Assembly (NCBI RefSeq): GCF_026626635.1 | Contig: NZ_JAPNKA010000001.1 | Span: 11,826,501 to 11,890,500, forward strand | Length of the DNA stretch: 64,000 nt | DNA from: Archangium lansingense | Lineage (GTDB): Bacteria; Myxococcota; Myxococcia; Myxococcales; Myxococcaceae | Direction: 5' to 3' | Shown here: positions 19,592 to 28,960 of the stretch, one piece after another | Position numbering within the stretch: the first letter of the stretch is position 1 | Layout of the letters: every line of letters starts with the position of its first letter | Translations under genes and position numbers: made by a program | Notes under the pieces: generated by a model | Told to the model about the DNA's origin: nothing | What the model saw: the letters and a program-made list of their open reading frames with translations, nothing else | Databases searched by the model: none

Positions 19592-20641
19592 ATGAAGTCG
19601 CCGTCCACCCGCAAGCTCACCGCCGCCCTGCTGTCGCTGCTGCTGTCCGCCGTGCCCGCGCTGGGTGGCTGCTCGAAGCCGGGGGCCGCGCAGGCCGAGC
19701 CCATCACCCTGCTCAACGTCTCGTATGACCCCACGCGCGAGCTCTACACGGAGCTCAACGCCGCCTTCGCGAAGCAGTGGGAGGCGAAGAATGGGACGAA
19801 GATCGTCATCAAGCAGTCCCACGGCGGCTCCGGCAAGCAGGCGCGCGCCGTCATCGACGGGCTGGACGCGGACGTGGTGACGCTGGCGCTCGCGTACGAC
19901 ATCGACATGATCCACGACAAGGGCCAGCTCATCCCCGAGGGCTGGCAGGCGCGGCTGCCGAACAACAGCTCGCCGTACACGTCCACCATCGTCTTCGTGG
20001 TGCGCAAGGGCAACCCCAAGGCCATCCGCGACTGGGAGGACCTGCTGCGCGGCGACGTGGCCATCATCACCCCCAACCCGAAGACGTCTGGCGGAGCGCG
20101 CTGGAACTACCTGGCTGCCTGGGGCTACGCGCTGCGCAAGAACGGCGGTGACGAGGCGAAGGCGCGGGAGTTCATCTCCAACCTCTTCAAGAACGTGCCG
20201 GTGCTGGACTCGGGCGCACGCGGCGCCACCACCACCTTCGCCGAGCGAGGCCTGGGCGACGTGCTCATCGCCTGGGAGAACGAGGCCTTCCTGCTCACCG
20301 AGGAAGTGGGCAAGGACAAGTTCGAGATCATCGTCCCCTCGGTGAGCATCCTCGCCGAGCCGCCCGTGGCCCTGGTGGACCGGAACGTGGACCGCAAGGG
20401 GACCCGCGCCGCGGCCGAGGCCTACCTGCAGTACCTCTACTCCGAGGAGGGCCAGGAGCTCGCCGCGAAGCACCACTACCGGCCCCGCTCGCAGACGGTG
20501 GCCGCGAAGCACGCCAGCCGCTTCCCCGCGGTGAGCCTCTTCACCATCGACGAGGTATTCGGCGGCTGGAAGCAGGCGCAGAAGAAGCACTTCGACGACG
20601 GCGGAGCCTTTGACCAGCTCTACGTCCCCAAGGCGCAGTAG
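19592..20641 (+). CDS. Sulfate-binding protein of ABC transporter
   Basis: 349 residues from ATG 19592, which has GAGG upstream and opens a lipoprotein-like signal (LGGCSKPG). CysP/Sbp family landmarks: LLNVSYDPTRELY near the start, QSHGGSGKQARAVIDGLDAD, GVDIDMI-like YDIDMI, NPKTSGGARWNYLAAWGYA, and a C-terminal FGGW. These residues form the sulfate/thiosulfate pocket. First structural gene of the sulfate operon, 42 nt after the attenuator. Upstream in-frame codons back to 19442 run through the terminator and are not used. Confidence 0.93.
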   Translation: MKSPSTRKLTAALLSLLLSAVPALGGCSKPGAAQAEPITLLNVSYDPTRELYTELNAAFAKQWEAKNGTKIVIKQSHGGSGKQARAVIDGLDADVVTLALAYDIDMIHDKGQLIPEGWQARLPNNSSPYTSTIVFVVRKGNPKAIRDWEDLLRGDVAIITPNPKTSGGARWNYLAAWGYALRKNGGDEAKAREFISNLFKNVPVLDSGARGATTTFAERGLGDVLIAWENEAFLLTEEVGKDKFEIIVPSVSILAEPPVALVDRNVDRKGTRAAAEAYLQYLYSEEGQELAAKHHYRPRSQTVAAKHASRFPAVSLFTIDEVFGGWKQAQKKHFDDGGAFDQLYVPKAQ

Positions 20642-20659
20642 TCCGGAGCCGCGCACGCC

Positions 20660-21499
20660 ATGCACAGCAGCGCACGACGCCGCGTCCTGCCGGGCTTCGG
20701 ACTGACCATGGGGCTCAGCTGGTTGTACCTGGGCCTCATCGTCCTCCTGCCCCTGTCCGGACTCTTCCTCAAGACCTTCACCCTCACCTGGGCGCAGTTC
20801 TGGGAGACGGTCGCCTCCCCCCGCGTGCTGGCCGCGTACCGGCTCAGCTTCGGAGCGGCCTTCCTCGCCGCACTGCTCAACGCCGTCTTCGGCCTGCTGG
20901 TCGCCTGGGTGCTGGTGCGCTACCGCTTCCCGGGCAAGGGGCTCGTGGACGCGCTGGTGGACCTGCCCTTCGCCCTGCCCACCGCCGTGGCCGGGCTGAC
21001 GCTCACCACGCTGTACTCGCGCAACGGGTGGTACGGGCAACACCTGGAGGCGCTCGGCTTCCAGGTGGCCTTCACACCCGTGGGCATCGTCGTGGCGCTC
21101 ACCTTCATCGGGCTGCCCTTCGTGGTGCGCACCGTCCAGCCCGTGCTCGAGGACATCGACGCGGACGTGGAGGAGGCCGCCGCCACGCTCGGCGCCACGC
21201 CCTGGCAGGTGTTCACCCGCGTCCTCTTCCCCAGCGTGCTGCCCGCCCTGCTCAGCGGATTCACCCTCTCCTTCGCCCGCGCCATCGGTGAGTACGGCTC
21301 CGTCGTCTTCATCTCCGGCAACATGCCCATGAAGACGGAGATAGCCCCGCTGCTCATCATCACCCGGCTGGAGCAGTACGACTACGCCGGCGCCACGGCC
21401 ATCGCCGGGGTGATGCTCGCGGCCTCGTTCTCGCTGCTGCTCGCCGTCAACCTGCTGCAGCGCTGGACCCACCGTCGGTTCGAGGCCCGGCCCGGATAG
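20660..21499 (+). CDS. cysT: Sulfate ABC transporter permease CysT
   Basis: 279 residues, six helices. The permease EAA loop is visible (EEAAATLGATPWQVFTRVLF), as are the family motifs DLPFALPTAVAGLTL and RAIGEYGSVVFISGN. Starts 18 nt after the binding-protein stop codon and ends 7 nt before cysW, so it belongs to one transcript. Forms the heterodimeric channel with CysW. Confidence 0.94.
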   Translation: MHSSARRRVLPGFGLTMGLSWLYLGLIVLLPLSGLFLKTFTLTWAQFWETVASPRVLAAYRLSFGAAFLAALLNAVFGLLVAWVLVRYRFPGKGLVDALVDLPFALPTAVAGLTLTTLYSRNGWYGQHLEALGFQVAFTPVGIVVALTFIGLPFVVRTVQPVLEDIDADVEEAAATLGATPWQVFTRVLFPSVLPALLSGFTLSFARAIGEYGSVVFISGNMPMKTEIAPLLIITRLEQYDYAGATAIAGVMLAASFSLLLAVNLLQRWTHRRFEARPG

Positions 21500-21506
21500 A
21501 AGCGTC

Positions 21507-22355
21507 ATGCACCCCACCTCGCACTCCCCGCGCCGCAACCGCCGCCTCGTCTCGGGCCCCGCGCCCGTGCGCTGGCTGCTCATCGCAGTGGCGCTCGCCT
21601 TCCTCGGCTTCTTCCTCGTCGTGCCGCTGGTGGCCGTCTTCACCTACGCCCTGCAGAAGGGCGTGGGTGCCTACTTCGCCGCCATCCTGGAGCCCGAGGC
21701 CTGGAGTGCCATCCGCCTCACGCTGCTGGCCGCCGCCATCGCCGTGCCCCTCAACCTGGTCTTCGGGCTCGCCGCCGCGTGGCTCATCGCCCGCTTCCGC
21801 TTTCCCGGCCGGGACGTGCTCCTCACGCTCATCGATCTGCCCTTCAGCGTCTCGCCCGTCATCGCGGGGCTCGTCTTCGTGCTGCTCTTCGGCAGGCAGG
21901 GGTGGCTGGGGCCGTGGCTGGCCGAGCACGACATTCAGATCATCTTCGCCGTCCCGGGCATCGTGCTGGCCACGGTGTTCGTGACGTTCCCCTTCGTCGT
22001 GCGCGAGGTGCTGCCTGTCATGCAGGCGCAGGGACACGACGAGGAGGAGGCCGCCCTGTCGCTGGGTGCGAGCGGCTGGCGCACCTTCCTGAGTATCACG
22101 CTGCCCAAGGTGAAGTGGGGCGTGCTCTACGGCGTGCTGCTGTGCAACGCACGCGCGATGGGCGAGTTCGGCGCCGTGTCCGTCGTCTCCGGGCACGTGC
22201 GCGGGGTGACCAACACCCTGCCGCTGCACGCGGAGATTCTCTACAACGAGTACAACCTCGCCGGTGCCTTCGCCGTGGCCTCGCTGCTCACGGTGCTCGC
22301 GCTGGTGACCCTGGCCGTCAAGAAGTACGTCGAGTGGAAGGCAGAGCCCTCATGA
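21507..22355 (+). CDS. cysW: Sulfate ABC transporter permease CysW
   Basis: 282 residues with the CysW signatures DLPFSVSPVIAGLVFVLLFG, GRQGWLGPWL and the EAA loop EEEAALSLGASGWRTFL, then RAMGEFGAVSVVSGHVRG. Its stop codon overlaps the cysA start (ATGA). Inner-membrane partner of CysT. Confidence 0.94.
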   Translation: MHPTSHSPRRNRRLVSGPAPVRWLLIAVALAFLGFFLVVPLVAVFTYALQKGVGAYFAAILEPEAWSAIRLTLLAAAIAVPLNLVFGLAAAWLIARFRFPGRDVLLTLIDLPFSVSPVIAGLVFVLLFGRQGWLGPWLAEHDIQIIFAVPGIVLATVFVTFPFVVREVLPVMQAQGHDEEEAALSLGASGWRTFLSITLPKVKWGVLYGVLLCNARAMGEFGAVSVVSGHVRGVTNTLPLHAEILYNEYNLAGAFAVASLLTVLALVTLAVKKYVEWKAEPS

Positions 22356-23413
22356 GCGTCATCGTCGAGCAACTCACCAAGCGCTTCACCGCCGGGGGCA
22401 CACCCGCCGTCTCGGAGGTGTCCTTCCACGCTCCGTCCGCTGCCATCACCACCCTGCTCGGGCCCTCGGGCGCCGGCAAGTCCACCCTGCTGCGCCTCAT
22501 CGCGGGCCTGGAGCTGCCGGACTCGGGTTCCGTGCGCATCGAGGGCGTGGACTGCACCCACCTGCCCGTGCAGAAGCGGGGCATCGGGGTCGTCTTCCAG
22601 AGCTACGCCCTCTTCAAGCACATGACGGTGCGGCAGAACATCGCCTTCGGGCTGGAGACGCGCCGGCTGCCCCGCGCCGACATCGAAGCGCGCGTGGACG
22701 AGATGCTGCGGCTCGTGCAGTTGGAGGAGCTGGGCAAGCGCTACCCCGGACAGCTCTCCGGCGGACAGCGGCAGCGAGTGGCGTTCGCGCGGGCGCTCGC
22801 CATCCGGCCCAAGCTGCTGCTGCTAGACGAGCCCTTCGGTGCGCTCGACAGTCGCGTGCGCATCGAGCTGCGCGAGTGGCTCCAGTCCCTGCATGAGCAG
22901 ACGGGCGTCACCACCCTGCTCGTCACCCATGACCAGGAGGAGGCGCTCGAAATTTCCCAGCACGTGGTGGTGCTCTCCGACGGGCGCGTGGCCCAGGCCG
23001 GACCGCCTGAAGAGATTTATGACCGGCCCACCACGCCGTTCGTCGCCTCCTTCGTGGGTGGCACCAGTGTCCTGCGCGGGCGCGTCCGCTCGGGCCGGGC
23101 CGAGGTGGGCTCGCTCGTGGTGGATGCCCCCCAGAGCGCCCAAGAGGGCGAGGCGGTCCAGGCCTTCGTCCGCCCCCATGACATCAAGCTCGCCAGGTCC
23201 GCGAATGGAAGCAACGAGCTCACCACGGGCCGGGTCGAGCGGCTGAAGTCCGTGGGCGGCTACGTGAAGGTGCTGCTCAAGCTGCCTTCTGGGGAGACGG
23301 TCACCGTCGAAGTGCCCCGCGCCGAGTTCGACGACCTGGGTGTCGTCGAGGGCGACCATGTCCACGCGGACGTGCGCATGGCCAAGGTGTTCCTCGGCGA
23401 CTTCGCCATCTGA
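22352..23413 (+). CDS. cysA: Sulfate ABC transporter ATPase
   Basis: 353 residues from ATG 22352, overlapping the cysW stop. All ABC motifs are intact: Walker A GPSGAGKST, Q-loop VVFQSYALF, signature LSGGQRQR, Walker B LLLLDEP, D-loop ALDS and H-loop THDQEEA. The C-terminal ~110 residues form the regulatory TOBE-type region of CysA. Normal length. The same strand reads much further upstream in this frame, but that is overlap with cysW. Confidence 0.94.
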   Translation: MSVIVEQLTKRFTAGGTPAVSEVSFHAPSAAITTLLGPSGAGKSTLLRLIAGLELPDSGSVRIEGVDCTHLPVQKRGIGVVFQSYALFKHMTVRQNIAFGLETRRLPRADIEARVDEMLRLVQLEELGKRYPGQLSGGQRQRVAFARALAIRPKLLLLDEPFGALDSRVRIELREWLQSLHEQTGVTTLLVTHDQEEALEISQHVVVLSDGRVAQAGPPEEIYDRPTTPFVASFVGGTSVLRGRVRSGRAEVGSLVVDAPQSAQEGEAVQAFVRPHDIKLARSANGSNELTTGRVERLKSVGGYVKVLLKLPSGETVTVEVPRAEFDDLGVVEGDHVHADVRMAKVFLGDFAI

Positions 23414-23416
23414 GCC

Positions 23417-23734
23417 TCAGCTCGCGGCCGGCTCCGAGGGGGCCTGCTCTTCACGGCGCAGCCGCGCGTCGAGCACGAACGTCCCGAAGGGCACCAGCGA
23501 CGCGAGGAACGCGCCCACGATGCGCACGAGTGACCAGCGGTGCGCCGCGGCGGCCTCCGCGAGAAACAGGAGGTAGAGCACGAACAGCATCCCGTGCGCC
23601 CAGCCCACCAGCTTCACCCCCAGGGGCATGCCGGCGAGGTACTTCAGCGGCATGGCGATGAAGAGGAGCAGGACGAAGGAGAGGCCCTCGAGCAGGGCAA
23701 CAGCACGGAAACGGCCGATGGGGGTCTTCAACAT
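23417..23734 (-). CDS. DUF3817 small membrane protein
   Basis: 105 residues from ATG 23734, which has GAGG upstream; the frame opens at 23800 but the earlier part is not membrane-protein-like. Three helices with the DUF3817 pattern (FRAVALLEGLSFVLLLFIAM, PLKYL, GWAHGMLFVLYLL). Function of the family is unknown. Converges with cysA, 3 bp apart. Confidence 0.82.
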   Translation of the reverse strand: MLKTPIGRFRAVALLEGLSFVLLLFIAMPLKYLAGMPLGVKLVGWAHGMLFVLYLLFLAEAAAAHRWSLVRIVGAFLASLVPFGTFVLDARLRREEQAPSEPAAS

Positions 23735-23833
23735 GGGGGACCTCGTTCTCCCCCGCTTCGCATCCCTCGATGCCCGGGTCAACGCGACAACCTGACGCAC
23801 CCTTGTCCCACCCTGCTTCCCAGCTCCCCCGCC

Positions 23834-24895
23834 TCAGCGCACCGGAGGCGGAATGTCCGTCACGCCCGCCCCGGTGAACGTCGCCATCTCGTGCAGCACC
23901 CGCAGCGCCGCGTCCACCAGGCCGAAGGCCAGCGCCGCGCCACTGCCCTCGCCCAGCCTCAGCCCCAGGTCCAGCAGCGGCCGCTGCCCCAGCTGCTCCA
24001 GCACCCGTGCGTGACCCACCTCCACCGAGAGGTGACTCGCCAGCAGGTACGGCGTCACCCGGGGGCACAGCCGCGCCGCCACCAGCCCCGCCACCGAGGC
24101 GATGAAGCCATCCATCATCACCGGCACCCGCCTCGACGCCGCGCCCAGTGCCACGCCCGCCAACCCCGCCAGCTCGAAGCCCCCCACCTTCGCCAGCGCC
24201 TCCAGTGGCCGCGCCGCCTCCGGCCGGTTCACCTCCAGCCCGCGCCGCACCGCCTCCACCTTGCGCGCCAGGCCCGCGTCGTCCACCCCCGTCCCCCGCC
24301 CCACCACCACCTCGGGCGGGAGCCCCGTGAAGACGCACGTCAGCGCGCTCGACGCCGTCGTGTTGCCAATCCCCATCTCCCCCAGCCCCACCAGCCCCAC
24401 CCCCTCGTCCGCCAACCGCTGCGCCACCTCCACGCCCACCGCCAGCGCGGCCTCCGCCTGCTCGCGCGTCATCGCCGGGCCCCGCGTGAAGTTCGCCGTC
24501 CCCGGCCCTACCCGCCGCACCTTCACCCCCTCCAACCCCTCCACCGGGTAGCGCACCCCCACGTCCACCACCTCCACCCGGGCCCCCACCTGTCTTGCCA
24601 GCACGTTGATGGCCGCCCCGCCCCGAGCGAAGTTCGCCACCATCTGCCCCGTCACCTCCGCCGGGTACGCGCTCACCCCCTCCTCCACCACCCCGTGGTC
24701 CGCCGCCATCACCACCACCGCCTTCGCCGGCAGCGGCGGCACCGGCTTGCCCGTCAGCGCGGCGAACCGGCAGGCCAGCTCCTCCAGCCTCCCCAGGCTC
24801 CCTCGCGGCTTCGTCTTCGCGTCCAGCAGTTCCTGGCACCGCGCGGCAGTCCTGGCATCTGGCTCGGGAATCGACGAAAGTATGGCATCAAACAA
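23834..24895 (-). CDS. cobT: Nicotinate-nucleotide-dimethylbenzimidazole phosphoribosyltransferase
   Basis: 353 residues, full family length. Activates the lower ligand base of cobamides to the alpha-ribotide. Landmarks: KPRGSLGRLEELA, VVMAADHGVVEEGVSAYP, GEMGIGNTTASSAL, and LRLGEGSGAALAF with the catalytic Glu near residue 318. Cytoplasmic. Stands apart from cobS/cobC by the sulfate operon but completes the same branch. No riboswitch was found upstream. Confidence 0.95.
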   Translation of the reverse strand: MFDAILSSIPEPDARTAARCQELLDAKTKPRGSLGRLEELACRFAALTGKPVPPLPAKAVVVMAADHGVVEEGVSAYPAEVTGQMVANFARGGAAINVLARQVGARVEVVDVGVRYPVEGLEGVKVRRVGPGTANFTRGPAMTREQAEAALAVGVEVAQRLADEGVGLVGLGEMGIGNTTASSALTCVFTGLPPEVVVGRGTGVDDAGLARKVEAVRRGLEVNRPEAARPLEALAKVGGFELAGLAGVALGAASRRVPVMMDGFIASVAGLVAARLCPRVTPYLLASHLSVEVGHARVLEQLGQRPLLDLGLRLGEGSGAALAFGLVDAALRVLHEMATFTGAGVTDIPPPVR

Positions 24896-25047
24896 AGGCC
24901 TGACCCCTCCCTTGGTGGGAACGCGCGCGCCCTAGCCCGCCCTGGGTTGCCAAGCAATTGATTTTCCAGGCAGGTCAGGCCGGAATGTACTACCTGTCCC
25001 AGATGGAGCAGGCGACAGGAAGGTAGAATTTGGGGGACACTGTAGAG

Positions 25048-25638
25048 ATGAAGCCCATCGATGAGGCCACCGAGACGTCCACTCAGGACAAGTCCAAAGG
25101 GCCTCCACTTGGCGAAGTGTTGGAGTTCATGAGGTTGCTGTGGGCCGTGGATCATGGCCTGCAGTCCACCTCCAAGCGCATGGAGGCCACGCTGGGGCTG
25201 ACAGGCCCGCAGCGGCTGGTGCTCCGGCTGGTGGGCCGCTTCCCTGGCATCACCGCGGGCCGGCTCGCGCACATCATGCACGTCCACCCCAGCACGCTGA
25301 CGGGTGTGCTCAAGCGCATGGAGAAGCGCGGGCTGCTGGAGCGCAAGTCGGATCCGCTCGATGGGCGCAAGGCGCTCTTCGCGCTCACCGATGCGGGCCG
25401 TGCCTTGGACGTGCCCTCCGAAGGCACCGTGGAGCACGCCGTGCAGCGGGCCATCTCCCGCATGTCGAAAGCCCGGCTGACGAACGCCCAGGACGTGCTG
25501 ATGGCGCTCGCCGAGGAGCTGGGCGCCGGTGAGCCGCCCCCGGCCGACGGCACCGGCATGGCCACGCCCAGGGACGAGGGGCACGCGCCGGCGGCAGAGG
25601 GCGGCGAGGCGGGCTCCCAGAAGAGCGCCAGCCGCTGA
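25048..25638 (+). CDS. MarR-family transcriptional regulator
   Basis: 196 residues from ATG 25048 (a TTG at 25030 is in frame but weaker). The winged helix is clear at about residues 50-125: LTGPQRLVLRLVGRFPGITA, LAHIMHVHPSTLTGVLKRME, KRGLLERKSDPLDGRKALF. A Pro/Ala/Gly-rich tail of 40 residues follows. Target unknown. It faces away from cobT and precedes the DUF4175 gene. Confidence 0.9.
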   Translation: MKPIDEATETSTQDKSKGPPLGEVLEFMRLLWAVDHGLQSTSKRMEATLGLTGPQRLVLRLVGRFPGITAGRLAHIMHVHPSTLTGVLKRMEKRGLLERKSDPLDGRKALFALTDAGRALDVPSEGTVEHAVQRAISRMSKARLTNAQDVLMALAEELGAGEPPPADGTGMATPRDEGHAPAAEGGEAGSQKSASR

Positions 25639-25698
25639 ACCCTCGCTGTCTCCTGGTGAGCCTTCAAGCTTCCACCGGCGGACACCCGGGACCGGAAG

Positions 25699-25720
25699 CA
25701 ACCCCCCCTGAAGCAGGGGG
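25699..25720 (+). terminator. C/G-rich hairpin after marR
   Basis: CCCCCCCTGAAGCAGGGGGG forms a near-perfect stem in the 170-bp gap after the regulator. No T tract follows, so termination is uncertain. Confidence 0.35.
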
Positions 25721-25807
25721 GACGCGCCGCGCGCTCGGGCCTGCTACAGATTTGGGAAATAGGCAGCCCGGCCATGGGTTGCTACGCGACCGAGCGGACC
25801 TGACAGC

Positions 25808-28800
25808 GTGAACCTCGAATCCCCGCAGACTCCAGGCGCGGAGCTCCCGCCTCCGCCTCCCCCGCAGCCACCCGCTCCGCCACCGGAGCCCAGGGCCGAG
25901 CCGCGCTCGCCCGGCGTGGAGCAGCTGCTCGCCGCGGTTCGGACCCGCCAGCGCCGCCAGCTCTGGCTCCAGGGCACACTGCTGGGCATGGCCACCCTGC
26001 TCGTGCTCGCCGTGGCCGGCGGCTTCCTGGCACTCGTCGCCCCCGCGGCCGGCCGCTGGGTGATGCTGCTGTCCCCGGTGGTGGGCACGCTCGTGGCGTG
26101 TGCCTTCGGGGTGGGACTCGCCCTGCGCACCGTGGGCGATGACCTGCGCACCGCACGCCTCATCGGCGAGCGCCAGCCCGAGCTGTCCCTGGATGTGCTC
26201 GCCGCGGTGGAGCTGTCGCGCGAGCGTGGCCACCAGCCCCAGCACTCGGCGGAGCTCGCGGAGGCCTTCCTGCGGCAGATGGACCTGCGCGCCAGGCAGG
26301 TGGACGCGGGCACGGTGGTGGACTCCACCCGGCTCAAACACACGGGACTGGTGGTGGGTGGCGTGGCGCTCGCGCTGGTGGTGGTGCTGGGCCTGGCCGG
26401 CTCCTCGTGGCGCGCGGGGTTGGACAAGGCGCTCGCGGCCTCGGGGCGGACGACGGTGGCCGAGCAGCGCGAGCCCATCACCGGCGACATCGAGCTGACG
26501 TACCGCTACCCGGCCTACACGGGGCTTGCCCAGCGCACCGTGCCAGGCACCAATGGCGAGGTGAGCGCCCCGGCCGGCACCGAGGTGCAGCTCAAGACGC
26601 GCTCGGACCGGGAAGTGGAGCGCGCGGAGATTGTCGTCAATGGCGAGACGCTCCCGCTCACCGTCAACGACAAGCGCGAGCTCACCGGCACCTTCGTGAC
26701 GAAAAAGAGCGGCCACTACCACTTCGTCTTCTACGGCACGGGCCGCAAGGCGATTGCCACCGGCCCGGACACCCCGCTCAACGTGGAGGCGGACACCCCG
26801 CCTCAGGTGACCCTGCTCACGCCCGCGACGGAAATCGAGATCGACCCGGGCCAGGAGGTGACGCTCAAGTACGAGGCCAGTGACGACTACGGCCTCAACG
26901 GCCTGGCGCTCGTCTTCCGCACGCCGGGCGCGAAGGAGGAGACGCGCATTCCGCTGCCCCGCGAGGATGGCCGGCGAGACAAGGGCACCTATAAGTGGAA
27001 CCTGGGCTCGCTGAAGGTGGAGGCGGGAGACCGCATCTCCTACTACGTGGAGGCGAAGGACAACGACGCGGTGGAGGGCCCCAAGCGGGGCGTGAGCCGC
27101 ACCCAGGTGCTGCGCGTCTACAGCGCCGCCGAGCACCGCCGCGCCGCCCTGCAGAAGGCCGAGGCCATCTGGGGCCGCATGGTGGACCACCTGGCGGACC
27201 GGATGGAGGGCCCGGACCGGGACAGGACGAAGGACGTGCAGAAGGTGACGGCGGCGCAGTCGGTGGACGCCAGCGGCCAGACGCTGGTGACGGACATGCG
27301 TGCACTCGCGCAGGAGCTGAGCCGCGAGCGGGACAACCCCGCCGAGCTCGTCGCCGCACTCGCCAACGTCGCCCAGACGCTGGGCCAGAAGGTGCGCGCC
27401 ACGGCGGACCTGCGCCGCATCTACCTGCGCACCCAGCAGCGCCGCACGGGCGACGACTTCGGCACCGGGGCCCGCCTGGGCGTGCTGGTGGAAGAGGAGA
27501 TCGCCGAGCTGGAGAAGGACATCCTCTACCTGGAGTCGCTGCTGGACCGGCAGAAGCTGGAGGCGCTCCAGGAGCTGGCCAAACAGCTCGCCTCCGAGCG
27601 GCGTGAGCTGGCCAGCCTCATCGAGCAGTACAAGCAGAACCCGGATGAGCAGGTGCGCGAGCAGGTGATGCAGCAGATTCAACAGGTGCGCAACCGCATC
27701 CAGGAGCTGATGCAGCGCATGTCGGAGATGCGCCAGGGCATCCGGGACGAGCACCTCAACGCCGAGGCCCTTCAGGAGATGATGAAGGACCAGGACATGC
27801 AGAGCGCGCTGGATGAGGTGGAGCGGCTCATGCGGGAGGGCAAGACGGACGAGGCGCTCGCGAAGCTGCAGGAGCTGTCCATGCAGATGGACGAGATGCT
27901 CAACGGCCTGAACGAGGCGCAGGACGAGTTCGGCAACGAGCAATACCCGGAGCTGGCGCAGAAGTTCGGCGAGTTCATGAACGAGCTGCAGAAGACGGCG
28001 CAGGAGCAGCAGCGCGTGGCGGACGCCACCAAGGCGCTGCGAGACCAGGCGCGGCAGCAGAACAAGGAGCGGCTGGCGGAGAAGGGCCGGGCGATGAAGG
28101 ACGAGCTGCAGCAGCAACTCGAGCAGGTGCAGAAGAACTACCAGGCGCTGCGGCCCGAGGAGATCAACAGCCGGGCCTCGCGTTCGCTGGAGGAGGCCCA
28201 GGCGGAGCTGGAGAACGCGAGGAACGCGCTGAAGGTGGATGACTTCGACCTGGCGGCGGAGGCGACGCAGCGGGCCTCGGAGGCGGCGCAGCAGCTGGCG
28301 AGCTACGGGGAGCAGCAGCGCGCGCTGGACGAGCTGTACGGCAACCCGGAGGACGTACGAAAGCAGTCGGCGAAGCTGGCCGAGCAGTTGGAGAAGGACG
28401 CGAAGGCGGTGGAGGACGCGAACCGCAAGCTGCAGTCACTCTTCCCGCCGCCGGGCTCGCAAATGGGACCGCAGGAGAAGCAGCAGCTGCAGCAACTGGC
28501 GCAGCAGCAGCAGTCGCTGGAGCAGAAGGCGAAGGAGCTGCGCCAGCAGATGCAGGACATGGAGCAGATGGCGCCCATCTTCGGCCAGGAGGCGGGAGAT
28601 CAGATGGATGAGATTGGCCGGCGGATGGGCGAGGCGGCGCAGCGGATGCAGGGCAAGGACGCGAACCGGGGCTACGGCGAGCAGCAGGCGGCGCTGGAGG
28701 GCTTGAAGCAGTTCCAGCAGCAGATGAAGGAGAGCCAGCAGCAGGGGAAGGGCAAGGGACGCGGGCTGCCGTTGCCGATGGGAATGGGCCGGCAGCAGGG

Positions 28801-28960
28801 CAACGGGAGGGATCCACGCGACAAGGTGGAGATTCCGGACGAGGAGGCCTACCAGGCGCCGAAGGAGTTCCGGAAGGACCTGCTGGACGCGATGAAGGAA
28901 GGGACGCCGGAGAAGTACCAGGACCAGGTGAAGCGCTACTACGAGGAGCTGGTGAAGTGA
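25808..28960 (+). CDS. DUF4175-type membrane protein with long Gln-rich coiled coil
   Basis: 1050 residues from GTG 25808. A Pro-rich N-terminus (residues 10-40) is followed by two helices (about 58-100) and a third (about 178-198). An Ig-like extracytoplasmic part comes next (GDIELTYRYPAYTGLAQR, YEASDDYGLNGLALVF). Residues about 540-960 are a very long Gln/Glu-rich coiled coil, ending in a Lys-rich tail. This layout matches DUF4175 proteins often encoded near MoxR/DUF58/BatA genes (here at 51-55 kb). Function unknown; an envelope scaffold is plausible. Ends overlapping the next gene. Confidence 0.8.
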   Translation: MNLESPQTPGAELPPPPPPQPPAPPPEPRAEPRSPGVEQLLAAVRTRQRRQLWLQGTLLGMATLLVLAVAGGFLALVAPAAGRWVMLLSPVVGTLVACAFGVGLALRTVGDDLRTARLIGERQPELSLDVLAAVELSRERGHQPQHSAELAEAFLRQMDLRARQVDAGTVVDSTRLKHTGLVVGGVALALVVVLGLAGSSWRAGLDKALAASGRTTVAEQREPITGDIELTYRYPAYTGLAQRTVPGTNGEVSAPAGTEVQLKTRSDREVERAEIVVNGETLPLTVNDKRELTGTFVTKKSGHYHFVFYGTGRKAIATGPDTPLNVEADTPPQVTLLTPATEIEIDPGQEVTLKYEASDDYGLNGLALVFRTPGAKEETRIPLPREDGRRDKGTYKWNLGSLKVEAGDRISYYVEAKDNDAVEGPKRGVSRTQVLRVYSAAEHRRAALQKAEAIWGRMVDHLADRMEGPDRDRTKDVQKVTAAQSVDASGQTLVTDMRALAQELSRERDNPAELVAALANVAQTLGQKVRATADLRRIYLRTQQRRTGDDFGTGARLGVLVEEEIAELEKDILYLESLLDRQKLEALQELAKQLASERRELASLIEQYKQNPDEQVREQVMQQIQQVRNRIQELMQRMSEMRQGIRDEHLNAEALQEMMKDQDMQSALDEVERLMREGKTDEALAKLQELSMQMDEMLNGLNEAQDEFGNEQYPELAQKFGEFMNELQKTAQEQQRVADATKALRDQARQQNKERLAEKGRAMKDELQQQLEQVQKNYQALRPEEINSRASRSLEEAQAELENARNALKVDDFDLAAEATQRASEAAQQLASYGEQQRALDELYGNPEDVRKQSAKLAEQLEKDAKAVEDANRKLQSLFPPPGSQMGPQEKQQLQQLAQQQQSLEQKAKELRQQMQDMEQMAPIFGQEAGDQMDEIGRRMGEAAQRMQGKDANRGYGEQQAALEGLKQFQQQMKESQQQGKGKGRGLPLPMGMGRQQGNGRDPRDKVEIPDEEAYQAPKEFRKDLLDAMKEGTPEKYQDQVKRYYEELVK

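Noticed and set aside
19397..21643. Minus-strand frame of 748 codons opposite the sulfate operon, and similar long frames opposite other genes.
   Set aside because: Low-complexity composition, no motifs, and opposite strands with unmistakable transporter genes.
24960..25030. Possible cobalamin riboswitch upstream of cobT, suggested by GGCAGGTC near 24970.
   Set aside because: Only a short match; none of the other aptamer boxes is present on either strand.
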